From an uncultured Propionibacteriaceae bacterium (GTDB lineage Bacteria > Actinomycetota > Actinomycetes > Propionibacteriales > Propionibacteriaceae): a stretch of 23,606 nt of DNA. Shown here piece by piece: positions 8,009 to 15,781 of this stretch; positions within the stretch are counted from its first letter, which is position 1, and every line of letters begins with the position of its first letter. The DNA is taken from contig CALCKT010000021.1 of assembly GCA_937965785.1 (NCBI GenBank), forward strand, positions 1-23,606, in the 5' to 3' direction. The position numbers and the translations under genes were made by a program. The notes below the pieces were generated by a model that saw only the letters and a list, made by a program, of their open reading frames with translations, was not told the origin of the DNA and ran no database searches.

Positions 8009-8788
8009 TCAGCCCCGGCGGCGCGACATCACATCTTCAAGGACCGTCACGTCGACAACGGGGCGGCCGACCATCAGGCCACAAGGGTCGGCCAGCACGA
8101 CGGCGGGGGCATCGGGCTCCCCGAGGTCGGACAGGACCAGGCTCGCCCCGGTGAAATCCTCACCGTGGGTGTAGGCGGACTCGGTCACCACCACGGGAAG
8201 GGAGGCACCTCTGGCCGCGGCCAGACCCTGGGATGAGTCCTCCACCACCACGCAGTCCCCGGGATTCGCCCCCAGCTGCTGGACCGCGTGCCTGTAGATG
8301 GCCGGGTCGGGTTTCTTCCGCGCCACCACATCGCCCGCGAACACCTCGATCCCGGAGGCGAGCCCGGCGCCGAGAACTGTTTCCATGACCGCCCTGACCG
8401 ATTCGGGTGCCGACGTCGAGGCGACCGCAACCGTCCACCCAGAGGCCATCGCCTCGATGACGAGCCGGCGGATTCCCGGGCGGGCCGGTACCAGGCCGTC
8501 GGCCACGATCCCGCGGAACAGCTTGGTCTTGAGCGCGTGGACCTCGGCCACCAGTTTTGCGCGCTCCCCCGGAGTGTCGGCCACTCCGCGGGCGGCCATC
8601 ACGTCGGGGGACAGCACCGAGGAGAGGCGTTCCTTGCCGCCCCCGATGCCGAGCAGCCTCGCGTAGGTGGGGTCGTCCCACTCCAGGGGCAGGCCCATCT
8701 CCCGGAAGGCCCGGTTGAACGCCACTCTGTGTCCGTCACGCTCGGTGTCGGCGAGAACGCCGTCGCAGTCGAGAAGCAGGAAGGGCAT
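8009..8788 (-). CDS. HAD-family phosphatase, CbbY-like
   Basis: A 259-residue haloacid dehalogenase-type hydrolase. The catalytic loop LLLDCDGVLAD gives nucleophile Asp7 and acid/base Asp9. GGKER near 50-54 and the VVVEDSSQG segment with the acidic Mg2+-binding residues are also seen, and ARKKPDP carries the motif III lysine. GGKER, the ALKTKLF helix and YTHGEDF resemble CbbY proteins, which remove the 1-phosphate of xylulose 1,5-bisphosphate. Beta-phosphoglucomutases are close relatives, so the phosphatase call rests on the CbbY-like segments. Here it may dephosphorylate a ketose bisphosphate made or met by the kinase/aldolase pathway, either as a metabolic step or as metabolite repair. The ATG at 8788 lies four bases after the aldolase stop codon, so translation is probably coupled. 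The extended C-terminus (about residues 215-259) is not part of the HAD core. Confidence 0.85.
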   Translation of the reverse strand: MPFLLLDCDGVLADTERDGHRVAFNRAFREMGLPLEWDDPTYARLLGIGGGKERLSSVLSPDVMAARGVADTPGERAKLVAEVHALKTKLFRGIVADGLVPARPGIRRLVIEAMASGWTVAVASTSAPESVRAVMETVLGAGLASGIEVFAGDVVARKKPDPAIYRHAVQQLGANPGDCVVVEDSSQGLAAARGASLPVVVTESAYTHGEDFTGASLVLSDLGEPDAPAVVLADPCGLMVGRPVVDVTVLEDVMSRRRG

Positions 8789-8792
8789 GATC

Positions 8793-9659
8793 TCACCGCT
8801 CCCCGCCGGCCCGCCCGGCGCTGCCGAACAGCTCCAGGAAGGAGGCCACCGTGTCCGTGACCCGCCGTTCGACCTCCCCCAGGATCGGCAGGGGTTCTCG
8901 TCTCCCCGCCTCGCGTGCCGACCCGAGCGATTCCTCCATCGCGTCGAGGTAGGCGTGCTTCACAGCGGTGGAGACGTTGATCTTCGACACGCCCGCCGAG
9001 ATGAAGGAACGGAATTCCTCGGGTTTCAGCCCGGTGCCACCATGGAGGACGATCGGCAGGTCGGTCAGCCTCCGTAGGTGGCTCACGCGTTGCGGCAACA
9101 GCACCGGGGGCAGCTTGTACTGGCCGTGAGCGGTTCCCAGGTGCGGCGCCAGCAGATCGACCCCGGTTTCCCGGGCAACCCGGACGAGTTCCTCGTCCGA
9201 GTAGGAATGGGCCAGTACGTCGGAGCCCACCCCGTCCTCGACACCGACGATGTTCTCGATTTCCGATTCGACGTCGACCCCGTTCGGATGCGCCCACGAG
9301 ACGACGCGGGCGGTCTGTTCGGTGGCCTCGGCCAGCTCCAGGTGGGAGGCATCGAACAGGACCGAGGACCAGCCCGCATCGATGACGGACCGGGTTAGGT
9401 CCAGGTCGGGGCAGTGATCCAGGTGCAGGGACAGCGGGGCGTCCGAACCTGCGGCCAGTTCCTCGAACATCCGGGCCAGGAAACGCGGGCCGAGCGCCTT
9501 GGCGGTGCGCGCGGAGACCTGCACGATGGCGGGCGAGCGTTTCTCCTCGGCCGCGCGGACGACCGCTCGCAGCGTCAGCCCGTCGAATATGTTGAACGCC
9601 CCGACGGCGTATCCTCCGTCCTGCGCCGCGCGGACAATGCTTTTCGTCGAAGCCCTCAT
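8793..9659 (-). CDS. Class II (zinc) ketose-bisphosphate aldolase family protein
   Basis: A 288-residue metal-dependent aldolase of the fructose/tagatose-bisphosphate aldolase family, first gene of the operon. Visible motifs: VGAFNI near 19-24, LHLDHC with catalytic Asp81 and zinc ligand His82, LGTAHGQY with His178, VLHGGTG with His206, and KINVST at 226-231 for phosphate binding. It would split a ketose 1,6-bisphosphate (or related phosphate) into dihydroxyacetone phosphate and an aldehyde. It is close in length to KbaY/GatY (about 285 residues). The start ATG 9659 follows GGAAGG at five bases; an in-frame start at 9701 adds 14 unsupported residues and would cover the operator. The housekeeping aldolase is presumably elsewhere. 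Sugar specificity (fructose, tagatose or another) cannot be read from the sequence. Confidence 0.88.
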   Translation of the reverse strand: MRASTKSIVRAAQDGGYAVGAFNIFDGLTLRAVVRAAEEKRSPAIVQVSARTAKALGPRFLARMFEELAAGSDAPLSLHLDHCPDLDLTRSVIDAGWSSVLFDASHLELAEATEQTARVVSWAHPNGVDVESEIENIVGVEDGVGSDVLAHSYSDEELVRVARETGVDLLAPHLGTAHGQYKLPPVLLPQRVSHLRRLTDLPIVLHGGTGLKPEEFRSFISAGVSKINVSTAVKHAYLDAMEESLGSAREAGRREPLPILGEVERRVTDTVASFLELFGSAGRAGGER

Positions 9660-9700
9660 GACGACCTTCCGTGGTGTGAGTTTTCTACCGAGATGAGGCA

Positions 9701-9719
9701 ACTGTACCCGTCTAGACCG
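9701..9719 (-). promoter_or_regulatory. GntR/HutC-type operator ahead of the aldolase operon
   Basis: GTCTAGAC at 9710-9717 is a perfect palindrome. On the minus strand GGTCTAGAC is followed by GGG and TACAGT, a possible -10 element about 42 bases before the aldolase start. GGTCTAGACC-type sites are well known for GntR regulators with UTRA domains, such as DasR. Together with the adjacent GntR gene this makes a plausible repressor site; binding is inferred. Confidence 0.55.
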
Positions 9720-9776
9720 GAAGGTTGCGGGTCATCGGGAAATCCGTGACCGGATGTCCTGCCAAGACCGGTTGAA

Positions 9777-9806
9777 CCGCCCCGCCTACCGGACCTGGCG
9801 GGGCGG
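9777..9806. repeat. GC-rich inverted repeat in the divergent intergenic region
   Basis: CCGCCCCGCC and GGCGGGGCGG form a perfect 10-bp stem with a ten-base loop. It sits between divergent genes, so it is not an obvious terminator; it may be a 5' leader structure or regulatory element. Confidence 0.5.
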
Positions 9807-9864
9807 AACTGCTGCGCCACAGCGCCACCCGCTGAGCCTGTCCCGTTGACGCGGCCTCCAGGCC

Positions 9865-9877
9865 CTGTTACGAACAG
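9865..9877. promoter_or_regulatory. Small palindrome upstream of the PaiB-like gene
   Basis: CTGTT, ACG, AACAG: a perfect 5-3-5 palindrome about 160 bases before the PaiB-like start. It could be an operator, but it may be chance. Confidence 0.2.
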
Positions 9878-10035
9878 TGCCGTTCGAGCGAGGACCCATC
9901 GGGCCGGTCGATGACGGTGGCCCGCCATCGTGCTCCCGTATCGGGTGTGCCGGCAACGATGGCTGGACGCCGGATCACCCGATCCGGTGCGCTGCCGCCG
10001 AGCATGGCTTCCGCAACAGGCCCTAAGCTCGGTGT

Positions 10036-10788
10036 GTGTACGTGGCGAAGCATTTCGAGATCCCCAACGACCACCTGACCGAGCTGCTCAGCCGGGTACG
10101 GGCCGGCAACCTCGTGACGGTCCACGAATCAGGACCGCAGGCGTCCTTCGTCCCGTTCCACCTGGAGACACGTGAGACCGGCCAGGTGCTCGTGACGCAT
10201 CTGATGCGCATCAACCCGCAGACCGTCGAGCCCGTCACGGGTCCGGCGCTGGTGATCATCGACATCGACGACGCCTATGTATCCCCGGCCTGGTACGCCA
10301 CCAACAAGGACCTCCCCAACGTTCCGACCTGGGACTACATCACCATCCACGTCACCGGGGAGGTTCGTTTCACCGCAGACCCCGGGGCCGCCCTCGAAGC
10401 GGCCCGTGAACTCACCGCCCGGATGGAGCCCCCCGAGGTTCTGGAGGCCGTCGGCGAGGAGAAACTGCGCAAAATGGCGCGGGCAATCGTCAGGGCGGAG
10501 GTGTCGGTGGAGAAGATCCAGGGCAAGGCGAAAGCCAGCCAGAACCGTCACCCCGACGACATCAGAAGCCTGCTCACCCACTTGGAAAGCGAGGGCGAGA
10601 CGGAGCTCGTGAAGTATCTGAGAGAGGTCGCGCTCCCCCACGCCACCAAACGTTTCGGCATGATCCACGACCTGCGGACAGGCCGGCGCCTGCCCACCAA
10701 CGCTACCGGGCGGAAAGCGCCACGAGCGGACGAAACCCTCTCCCCCGACATTGGCGGACCCACCCAAGAACCCTCGACCAGCAGCTGA
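10036..10788 (+). CDS. PaiB-like FMN-binding split-barrel protein
   Basis: A 250-residue member of the PaiB family ('FMN-binding negative transcriptional regulator'). It begins MYVAKHFEIPND, and the motifs FVPFHLE, THLMRINPQ, YVSPAWYATKN-like (AYVSPAWYATNK) and VPTWDYITIHVTGEV match the split beta-barrel that holds flavin. Near 170, VSVEKIQGKAKASQNR matches the family's C-terminal signature. In Bacillus the pai locus lowers protease and sporulation gene expression; a DNA-binding role elsewhere is not established, and a redox or binding role is equally possible. The last 40 or so residues are low-complexity and not part of the family core. Translation begins at GTG 10036 with no Shine-Dalgarno. 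TAAGCT at 10024-10029 lies six bases before it and fits a -10 element for a leaderless transcript. The paiA acetyltransferase partner is absent. Confidence 0.88.
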   Translation: MYVAKHFEIPNDHLTELLSRVRAGNLVTVHESGPQASFVPFHLETRETGQVLVTHLMRINPQTVEPVTGPALVIIDIDDAYVSPAWYATNKDLPNVPTWDYITIHVTGEVRFTADPGAALEAARELTARMEPPEVLEAVGEEKLRKMARAIVRAEVSVEKIQGKAKASQNRHPDDIRSLLTHLESEGETELVKYLREVALPHATKRFGMIHDLRTGRRLPTNATGRKAPRADETLSPDIGGPTQEPSTSS

Positions 10789-10821
10789 TCAAGCCAACCC
10801 ACGAGCGCCTCACTTCCTGCA

Positions 10822-10870
10822 GGTGGTTGAGCCAGCACGTGAGCGCAGCGAACGGCTGAGTCGAAACCAC
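10822..10870. repeat. Dispersed repeat element with GTGGTT...AACCAC ends
   Basis: GTGGTT at 10823-10828 and AACCAC at 10865-10870 bound a segment containing GAGCCAGCAC and GAGTCGAAACC. Elements of the form 'GGTTGAGC ... TCGAAACC' are common short dispersed repeats in actinobacterial intergenic regions. A related fragment (GCTCAACCAGTCTCGAAA) lies at about 13128-13145, beyond the other end of the DUF4132 gene. Confidence 0.55.
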
Positions 10871-11106
10871 TCGGCAGCAGAAAAGCCGACTTGACCACAA
10901 GCCCCCGAAAACACGCCTTGGTTTTCGCCTCGAACTGCTCCAGTTGTCGCGCCTTGACTCACTTTGTTTCGGAAACTCCACGGGGTCGAGGTGTTGCTTG
11001 GATCCCGCTTCGTTGGGTCCGGGCGAAACGCCGGGGCGGCACGCAGTACCGCATGATCCGTTGCTTCCCAGGCATCCCGGAGACAGCGATGTGCCTTCTT
11101 CGGTCT

Positions 11107-11119
11107 CCCCGGGACGGGG
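11107..11119 (-). terminator. Short hairpin just after the DUF4132 stop codon
   Basis: CCCCG, three-base loop, CGGGG, immediately downstream of the minus-strand stop codon at 11121. No T run follows; weak candidate. Confidence 0.3.
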
Positions 11120-11120
11120 T

Positions 11121-13055
11121 TTATCTCGTGGAACACCAAGGAAGCCTGACCAGGTCCCGGATGGCTTCGCTGAGTTCGACCGGATCCATCTTGGAACGTT
11201 CACCGAAGATCTCGACCTTCAGCAGACGTACCGGATCGGCGGGTGGGCTGCCCCCAGGGGACCAGAAGGCAGTGCTGATCCGTAGATCCAGGCAGCCTCC
11301 CTTCAGGCCCCGACGGAGCCCATCCACACTTGCCCTGTCGTCGCTGTGGAGTTTCCAGCCGCGTGCCCCGAGCCCGAGCAGGGCCTCGCTCCGGACCTGG
11401 TTGCCGGGAAACTCCGGAACCTCCGCGTAACTGCTCCGGCCAACCTGCTCCACCAGCGGCGTCATGTGGTAATCGATGAAATGAGAAGTCCACTCGTTCG
11501 ACATCTCCAAGGGATGCGCCAGCCCGATGACGGCCCCCACCGGTAGGGCAGCCGGTTCCTCATGGACGTCGAGCAGACCCAGATCATCGCCGACACGGAA
11601 CAACACCGTTCGTTCGCCGGCATCGTGGGCGGCCCAGATCAGGTTCTGCGCCGCCAGCCGCATCACGGGGTGCTCCAAGAAGACGGTACGGAACTCGTCC
11701 TGGGTCCAACGCCGACAGGTGCTCATAGCGATTCCCAATCTGTCCGTCTGGGAGCGGATCAGAGCGGCGAGTTGTTTCTTGAACTCCCGGAATTCCGCAA
11801 CGGCCTTCCCGGCCGCCACGGGGTCGTCCTTCCTACCCGGTCTGGGCAGGGTCCTCAAGGTTTTCCCGTCTGCCGTCGACACCAGTGGCGTCAGTTCGAG
11901 GTTCAGCCTCACCTCGAACTGACGCGGACCGAAGTCGAGCCTCAAACGACCGCTTTCGTCGAGGCCCAAGTCCGGTATGGCCTGTTCGGACAGCTGCTCC
12001 ATGCTGATTCCCCGCTCCTCGGCCAGCCGCTCCAGAACGATCCGTGCCTGCTCTCCAAGCTCACGGTTCCGGGGATGCCCGGCGATTTCCATCAGCTCCA
12101 GGAGCGCAACCTTGCTGCGTATCCTGGCCAAGACCTCCATTCCCGCGAGTACACGATCCCAACGGGAACGTTGCCAGAATTTCTTGATCAGGACGGCCAC
12201 CAAGCGGGCGTTAACCTCTCCGCCCATGCCTTGCCGGGCCAGGACCCACTCGCATCCCTTGACCTCGCAGGACCGCCACTGCTGCAGCAGATCCGCCAGA
12301 AAAGCGGCGAGACTGGCCCGGGTGAAACACCTGGCCGTGTTCTCGTGCTCGTCAACCATCAGGTTTCTCACCACGTCCCCGACCTGGTGAACGGGGACGA
12401 CCCGTCCGGTGCCTGCCAGCACCAGGCGTGGCGCCCGGATCGGGTTGAACCACTTCGGAACGTCCGGCAGATCGCCATACGCACGGAAGGGCAGTTCGGT
12501 TCCGACCTCGTCAACGCCCGGTTCCGGGGCCAGTAGCCAATCGATGAGGCGGGAGTCGGCGCCGGCGGCGCGGAGCGCCTCCACCCAGTCAGGATGGCGC
12601 CAGGCGAGGGTCTGGAACAGGTCCGCGGCGCGCTGCCCACGTCTGGGGTTCAACCTCAGGAGGGATTCGAGGGAGTCCAAAGGCCAGCGCGAAGCGCTGG
12701 TGAGGAACATCATGTACGCCTGAGGGTTGTCGAGATGCCTCAACAGTGCGTCCCGGGATGCTCGGCTGCCGAGGCTCGTGATCAGCCGGGCAGCCGCCGA
12801 CGACCTCGCTCGATGGGTGAACTCCGATTCGAGCTGGGGCAGCGCTCCATCGCCGTGCCAAGCCACGAGACACGCCAAGGCGGCGCCACGGCTCGGAGCC
12901 GCTTCCAGCAGCGACTGGCCGAGTTCTCGGGGTGCATTGGCGGGGCGAAACGAGGCCCCGAGCCGTTTTTCCACCTTCGGAACCCCGGAGAGCATCCGGG
13001 TCACCCCGGGCACGGGGATCGGGGTGCCGTCGGGTCGGGTATCGAGTCTGGCCAT
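11121..13055 (-). CDS. DUF4132 domain-containing protein (MolR/YehI-like)
   Basis: A 644-residue protein. Its C-terminal third resembles DUF4132: LGLDESGRLRLDFG, the run around LTPLVSTADGKTLRTLPRPG, then LRQ-like helices, VLFRVGDDLGLLDV, and VIGLAHPLEMSNEWTSHFIDYHM followed by LVEQVGR. The N-terminal part is helical and repeat-like, as in HEAT-type scaffolds. DUF4132 proteins such as E. coli MolR/YehI are often 800-1,200 residues and sometimes carry a WGR domain; none is visible here, so this is a short form. Their function is not established. The ATG at 13055 is preceded by TACTCT (13068-13063) and seven bases, fitting a leaderless start. A GTG at 13079 is the alternative but has no Shine-Dalgarno. 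The gene stands alone, flanked by intergenic regions of 300 bases or more that carry related repeat fragments, which suggests an accessory insertion between core genes. Confidence 0.8.
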   Translation of the reverse strand: MARLDTRPDGTPIPVPGVTRMLSGVPKVEKRLGASFRPANAPRELGQSLLEAAPSRGAALACLVAWHGDGALPQLESEFTHRARSSAAARLITSLGSRASRDALLRHLDNPQAYMMFLTSASRWPLDSLESLLRLNPRRGQRAADLFQTLAWRHPDWVEALRAAGADSRLIDWLLAPEPGVDEVGTELPFRAYGDLPDVPKWFNPIRAPRLVLAGTGRVVPVHQVGDVVRNLMVDEHENTARCFTRASLAAFLADLLQQWRSCEVKGCEWVLARQGMGGEVNARLVAVLIKKFWQRSRWDRVLAGMEVLARIRSKVALLELMEIAGHPRNRELGEQARIVLERLAEERGISMEQLSEQAIPDLGLDESGRLRLDFGPRQFEVRLNLELTPLVSTADGKTLRTLPRPGRKDDPVAAGKAVAEFREFKKQLAALIRSQTDRLGIAMSTCRRWTQDEFRTVFLEHPVMRLAAQNLIWAAHDAGERTVLFRVGDDLGLLDVHEEPAALPVGAVIGLAHPLEMSNEWTSHFIDYHMTPLVEQVGRSSYAEVPEFPGNQVRSEALLGLGARGWKLHSDDRASVDGLRRGLKGGCLDLRISTAFWSPGGSPPADPVRLLKVEIFGERSKMDPVELSEAIRDLVRLPWCSTR

Positions 13056-13356
13056 GTCAGGAAGAGTAGGCGTGCCCACCGACAGAACCGGTTCGAGAGA
13101 TTTCCGACGCCTTCACCGCGATCCTGCTCAACCAGTCTCGAAAGACACCCGTCCACGAGTTCACGAGCTCGAAACGACCAGCCCATTGCCCGGATCCGCA
13201 CCTTTCAGACCCAAGAACCGGTTTGTCCGCAATGCCCGGAGACAGGATGGCTGACGCACCAGGGAACGGGCAGAAACGGCGCTGAATGCTGGGTGGCCCA
13301 TCGCCTCCTGGACATCCTGGAGACACCAATGGGCCATCAGCGGTCGCGAGACGGTT
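13056..13356. other. Intergenic region without a supported gene
   Basis: 301 bases between purL and the DUF4132 gene. It holds a repeat fragment with GCTCAACCAGTCTCGAAA (about 13128-13145) and the hairpin at 13294-13336. No coding frame with family features is seen. Confidence 0.55.
13294..13336 (-). terminator. Hairpin downstream of purL
   Basis: TGGCCCAT at 13294-13301 pairs perfectly with ATGGGCCA at 13329-13336, and CTCC/GGAG inside extend the structure. It lies 20 bases after the purL stop on the minus strand and is a plausible terminator, though without a T run. Confidence 0.5.
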
Positions 13357-15615
13357 TCAGCTCCGCATGGCCTCCGGTATGGGACGCGACCAGACGCCGT
13401 GGAACTCCGCCAGCGGCACGTTCAGCAGACCGACGACGTTGGCGTCCAGCTGCTCGATGACCTCGCCGAGCCGGGTCAGCGGCACGAGGTTCTCACGGCA
13501 CAGCGATTTCACCCGCTCCACCGACGACTCCGGCATGGTCACCAGGGCCCGCGCCGCCGACTCGCTGAACAGCTGAACCGTCGGATCCTCGCCCGGCAGT
13601 GTGACGGTGAACCCGAAACCACCCTGCAAAGCGGACTCCACCAGGCTCACCGCGAGGCCACCCTCGCTGATGTCGTGGGCGGAACGCATCAGACGTTCCA
13701 CGGCCGCGTCGCGGATCACCCTGGCCAGCCCGGCCTCCGCACGCAGGTCCACGCGCGGCGGCACGCCACCCAGGTGCCCGTTGTGGACGGCGTCCGCCCA
13801 GATTGACCCCGACAGCTCCTCCCGGGCCGAACCCAGCAGCCAGATCCCGTCACCGGCCTTCGCGAAACCCGAACGCAACCGCTTCTTGACATCGTCGATC
13901 ACTCCCAACACACCAACGGTCGGGGTGGGCAGGATCGGGGTTCCGCCGGTCTGGTTGTACAGGGAGACGTTGCCGCCCGTGACCGGGATGCCCAGTTCCT
14001 TGCAGGCGTCCACCAGACCGAGAATGGCCTCGACGAAGCTCCACATCACCTCCGGGTCCTCGGGGGAACCGAAGTTCAGGCAGTCGGTGACCGCCACCGG
14101 TTCCGCCCCCGTCACCGCGACATTCCGGTATGCCTCGGCCAGCGACTGCTGTGCCCCGATGTACGGGTTGAGGTAGGTGAACCGCGAATTCGCGTCGAGC
14201 GCGAGCGCGATACCCAGCCCCGTTTCCTCATCGATCCGCAGCATCCCGGCATCCTCGGGCTGCGCCAGGACAGAGTTCCCGCGCACGTAGCGGTCGTACT
14301 GGTTGGTGATCCACGACTTGTCGGCGATGTTGCCGTGCGCCATCACCTTCAACCACGCGGCGCGCACCCCTTCGGGGGAGTTGTCGCGCGGCAGGTTCTC
14401 CGCGACATCGGCGTTGACCTGGTCCAGCCATTCCGGACGGCGGTAGGAACGATGGTAGGTGGGCCCCTCGTGAGCGACGGTGCTGGGATCCACATCGACG
14501 ATGCAGTGGCCGTGCCAGTGGATGATGAGCCGTTCGCCGTCAGTGACCTCACCGATGACGGTGGCAGCCACATCCCATTTGCGGCAGATCTCCATGAAAC
14601 GTTCCACGTTCCTGGGTTCCACCACCGCCATCATGCGTTCCTGCGACTCGCTCATCAGGATTTCCTCGGGAGCGAGGTTCGGGTCACGCAGCGGCACGAG
14701 GTCGAGGTTGATGGACATGCCGCTGTTGCCAGCGGAGGCCAGCTCCGAGGTGGCGCAGGAGATTCCCGCCGCCCCGAAGTCCTGGATGCCGACGATGACG
14801 CCGGCCTTGAACAGTTCGAGGGTGCACTCGATGAGCAGCTTCTCCATGAACGGGTCGCCGACCTGCACGCTGGGGCGTTTCGCGGGTCCGGTCTCGTCGA
14901 AGGTCTCGGAGGCCAGGATGGACGCCCCGCCGATACCGTCCCCGCCTGTGGCGGCGCCGAAGAGAATCACCTTGTTGCCCGCTCCGGAGGCGTGGGCGCG
15001 GTGCAGGTCCTCGTGCCGCAGCACCCCCACACACAGCGCGTTGACGAGGGGATTGCCGAGGTAGGTCCTGTGGAACTGCACCTCGCCGCCGATGTTCGGC
15101 AGCCCCAGGCAGTTGCCGTAGCCACCGACACCTGCGACGACACCGGGCAGGACACGGCGGGTGTCGGCCTCGTCGAGCGGCCCGAAACGCAGCGAATCCA
15201 TCACACCGATGGGCCGGGCCCCCATCGCGAGGATGTCGCGGACAATGCCACCGACACCGGTGGCCGCCCCTTGGTAGGGCTCCACGAAACTCGGGTGGTT
15301 GTGGGACTCGGCCTTGAACGTCACTGCGTAACCCTGGCCGATGTCGACGACACCGGCGTTCTCGCCGATGCCCGCCAGGAGCGGGCCGCGCGGGGTGTCC
15401 TGGCTGAGTTCACCGAATTTCTTCAGGTGCACCTTCGAGGATTTGTAGGAGCAGTGCTCCGACCACATCACCGAATACATGGCCAGTTCCGCGCCGGTGG
15501 GGCGGCGGCCGAGGATCTCCCGGATGCGCAGGTACTCGTCGTCCTTCAGGCCGAGCGCCGCATACGGCTGCTCCAGGTCGGGGGTTTCCAATGCATGAGC
15601 CACGGTGTCTGCCAC
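13357..15615 (-). CDS. purL: Phosphoribosylformylglycinamidine synthase subunit PurL
   Basis: A 752-residue synthetase subunit of purine biosynthesis. With PurQ and PurS it converts formylglycinamide ribonucleotide, glutamine and ATP to the amidine. Small-type PurL length fits. Seen in order: SEHCSYKSSK with the catalytic His, AVTFKAESHNHPSFVEPYQGAATGVGGIVRD, GDGIGGASILASE for ATP/Mg2+, the SESQERMMAVVEP stretch, and in the second half VTDCLNFGSPEDPEVMW and GGNVSLYNQTGGTPI. I use GTG 15615 as the start because the conserved N-terminus follows it and TAGATT (15628-15623) lies seven bases upstream, fitting a leaderless transcript. The start at 15690 would add 25 residues of no family value. purQ and purS are not in the window. 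The neighbour upstream is a divergent PfkB kinase. (Motifs longer than 20 residues are shortened in meaning only: the ESHNHP core is the key part.). Confidence 0.97.
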   Translation of the reverse strand: MADTVAHALETPDLEQPYAALGLKDDEYLRIREILGRRPTGAELAMYSVMWSEHCSYKSSKVHLKKFGELSQDTPRGPLLAGIGENAGVVDIGQGYAVTFKAESHNHPSFVEPYQGAATGVGGIVRDILAMGARPIGVMDSLRFGPLDEADTRRVLPGVVAGVGGYGNCLGLPNIGGEVQFHRTYLGNPLVNALCVGVLRHEDLHRAHASGAGNKVILFGAATGGDGIGGASILASETFDETGPAKRPSVQVGDPFMEKLLIECTLELFKAGVIVGIQDFGAAGISCATSELASAGNSGMSINLDLVPLRDPNLAPEEILMSESQERMMAVVEPRNVERFMEICRKWDVAATVIGEVTDGERLIIHWHGHCIVDVDPSTVAHEGPTYHRSYRRPEWLDQVNADVAENLPRDNSPEGVRAAWLKVMAHGNIADKSWITNQYDRYVRGNSVLAQPEDAGMLRIDEETGLGIALALDANSRFTYLNPYIGAQQSLAEAYRNVAVTGAEPVAVTDCLNFGSPEDPEVMWSFVEAILGLVDACKELGIPVTGGNVSLYNQTGGTPILPTPTVGVLGVIDDVKKRLRSGFAKAGDGIWLLGSAREELSGSIWADAVHNGHLGGVPPRVDLRAEAGLARVIRDAAVERLMRSAHDISEGGLAVSLVESALQGGFGFTVTLPGEDPTVQLFSESAARALVTMPESSVERVKSLCRENLVPLTRLGEVIEQLDANVVGLLNVPLAEFHGVWSRPIPEAMRS

Positions 15616-15701
15616 GGGAGCAAATCTATCGCCTGAAACCTCGATTTCGTGGAGACCCAAGCCGCGGCCGCCAAGATGGTCGATCGGCATTCACCCGGGG
15701 C

Positions 15702-15730
15702 TCGACTGCTCCGGTCCGCTGCCCTATGGT
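15702..15730 (+). promoter_or_regulatory. Candidate promoter of the PfkB-family kinase gene
   Basis: TCGACT, a 17-base spacer and TATGGT, about 50 bases before the kinase start. The spacing is ideal, and the boxes are moderately close to consensus. Confidence 0.4.
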
Positions 15731-15781
15731 TGTGCCGGGTGCCGCCTCGAAGCCGAGCCGCCGGAAGGAGCCGTCCAGGAA

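Larger units (their letters stand above)
9660..10035. other. Divergent intergenic region, no gene seen
   Basis: 376 bases between the minus-strand sugar operon and the plus-strand PaiB-like gene. It holds the operator-like palindrome at 9710-9717, a hairpin at 9777-9806 and a small palindrome at 9865-9877. No convincing coding frame was found. Confidence 0.6.
10789..11120. other. Intergenic region without a supported gene
   Basis: 332 bases between the PaiB-like gene and the end of the DUF4132 gene. It contains the inverted-repeat element at 10822-10870 and a short hairpin at 11107-11119. Open frames cross it, but their proteins have no family features and they run antisense into the DUF4132 gene. 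Confidence 0.6.

Noticed and set aside
10891..11430. Open frame of 179 codons in the intergenic region after the PaiB-like gene.
   Set aside because: It runs antisense into the DUF4132 gene, has no good ribosome site and no family features.
14335..15636. Plus-strand open frame of 433 codons opposite purL.
   Set aside because: Shadow of PurL, whose motifs are unmistakable on the minus strand.
15605..15781. Upstream start of the PfkB-family kinase.
   Set aside because: It would overlap the purL start and encodes no kinase-like sequence.
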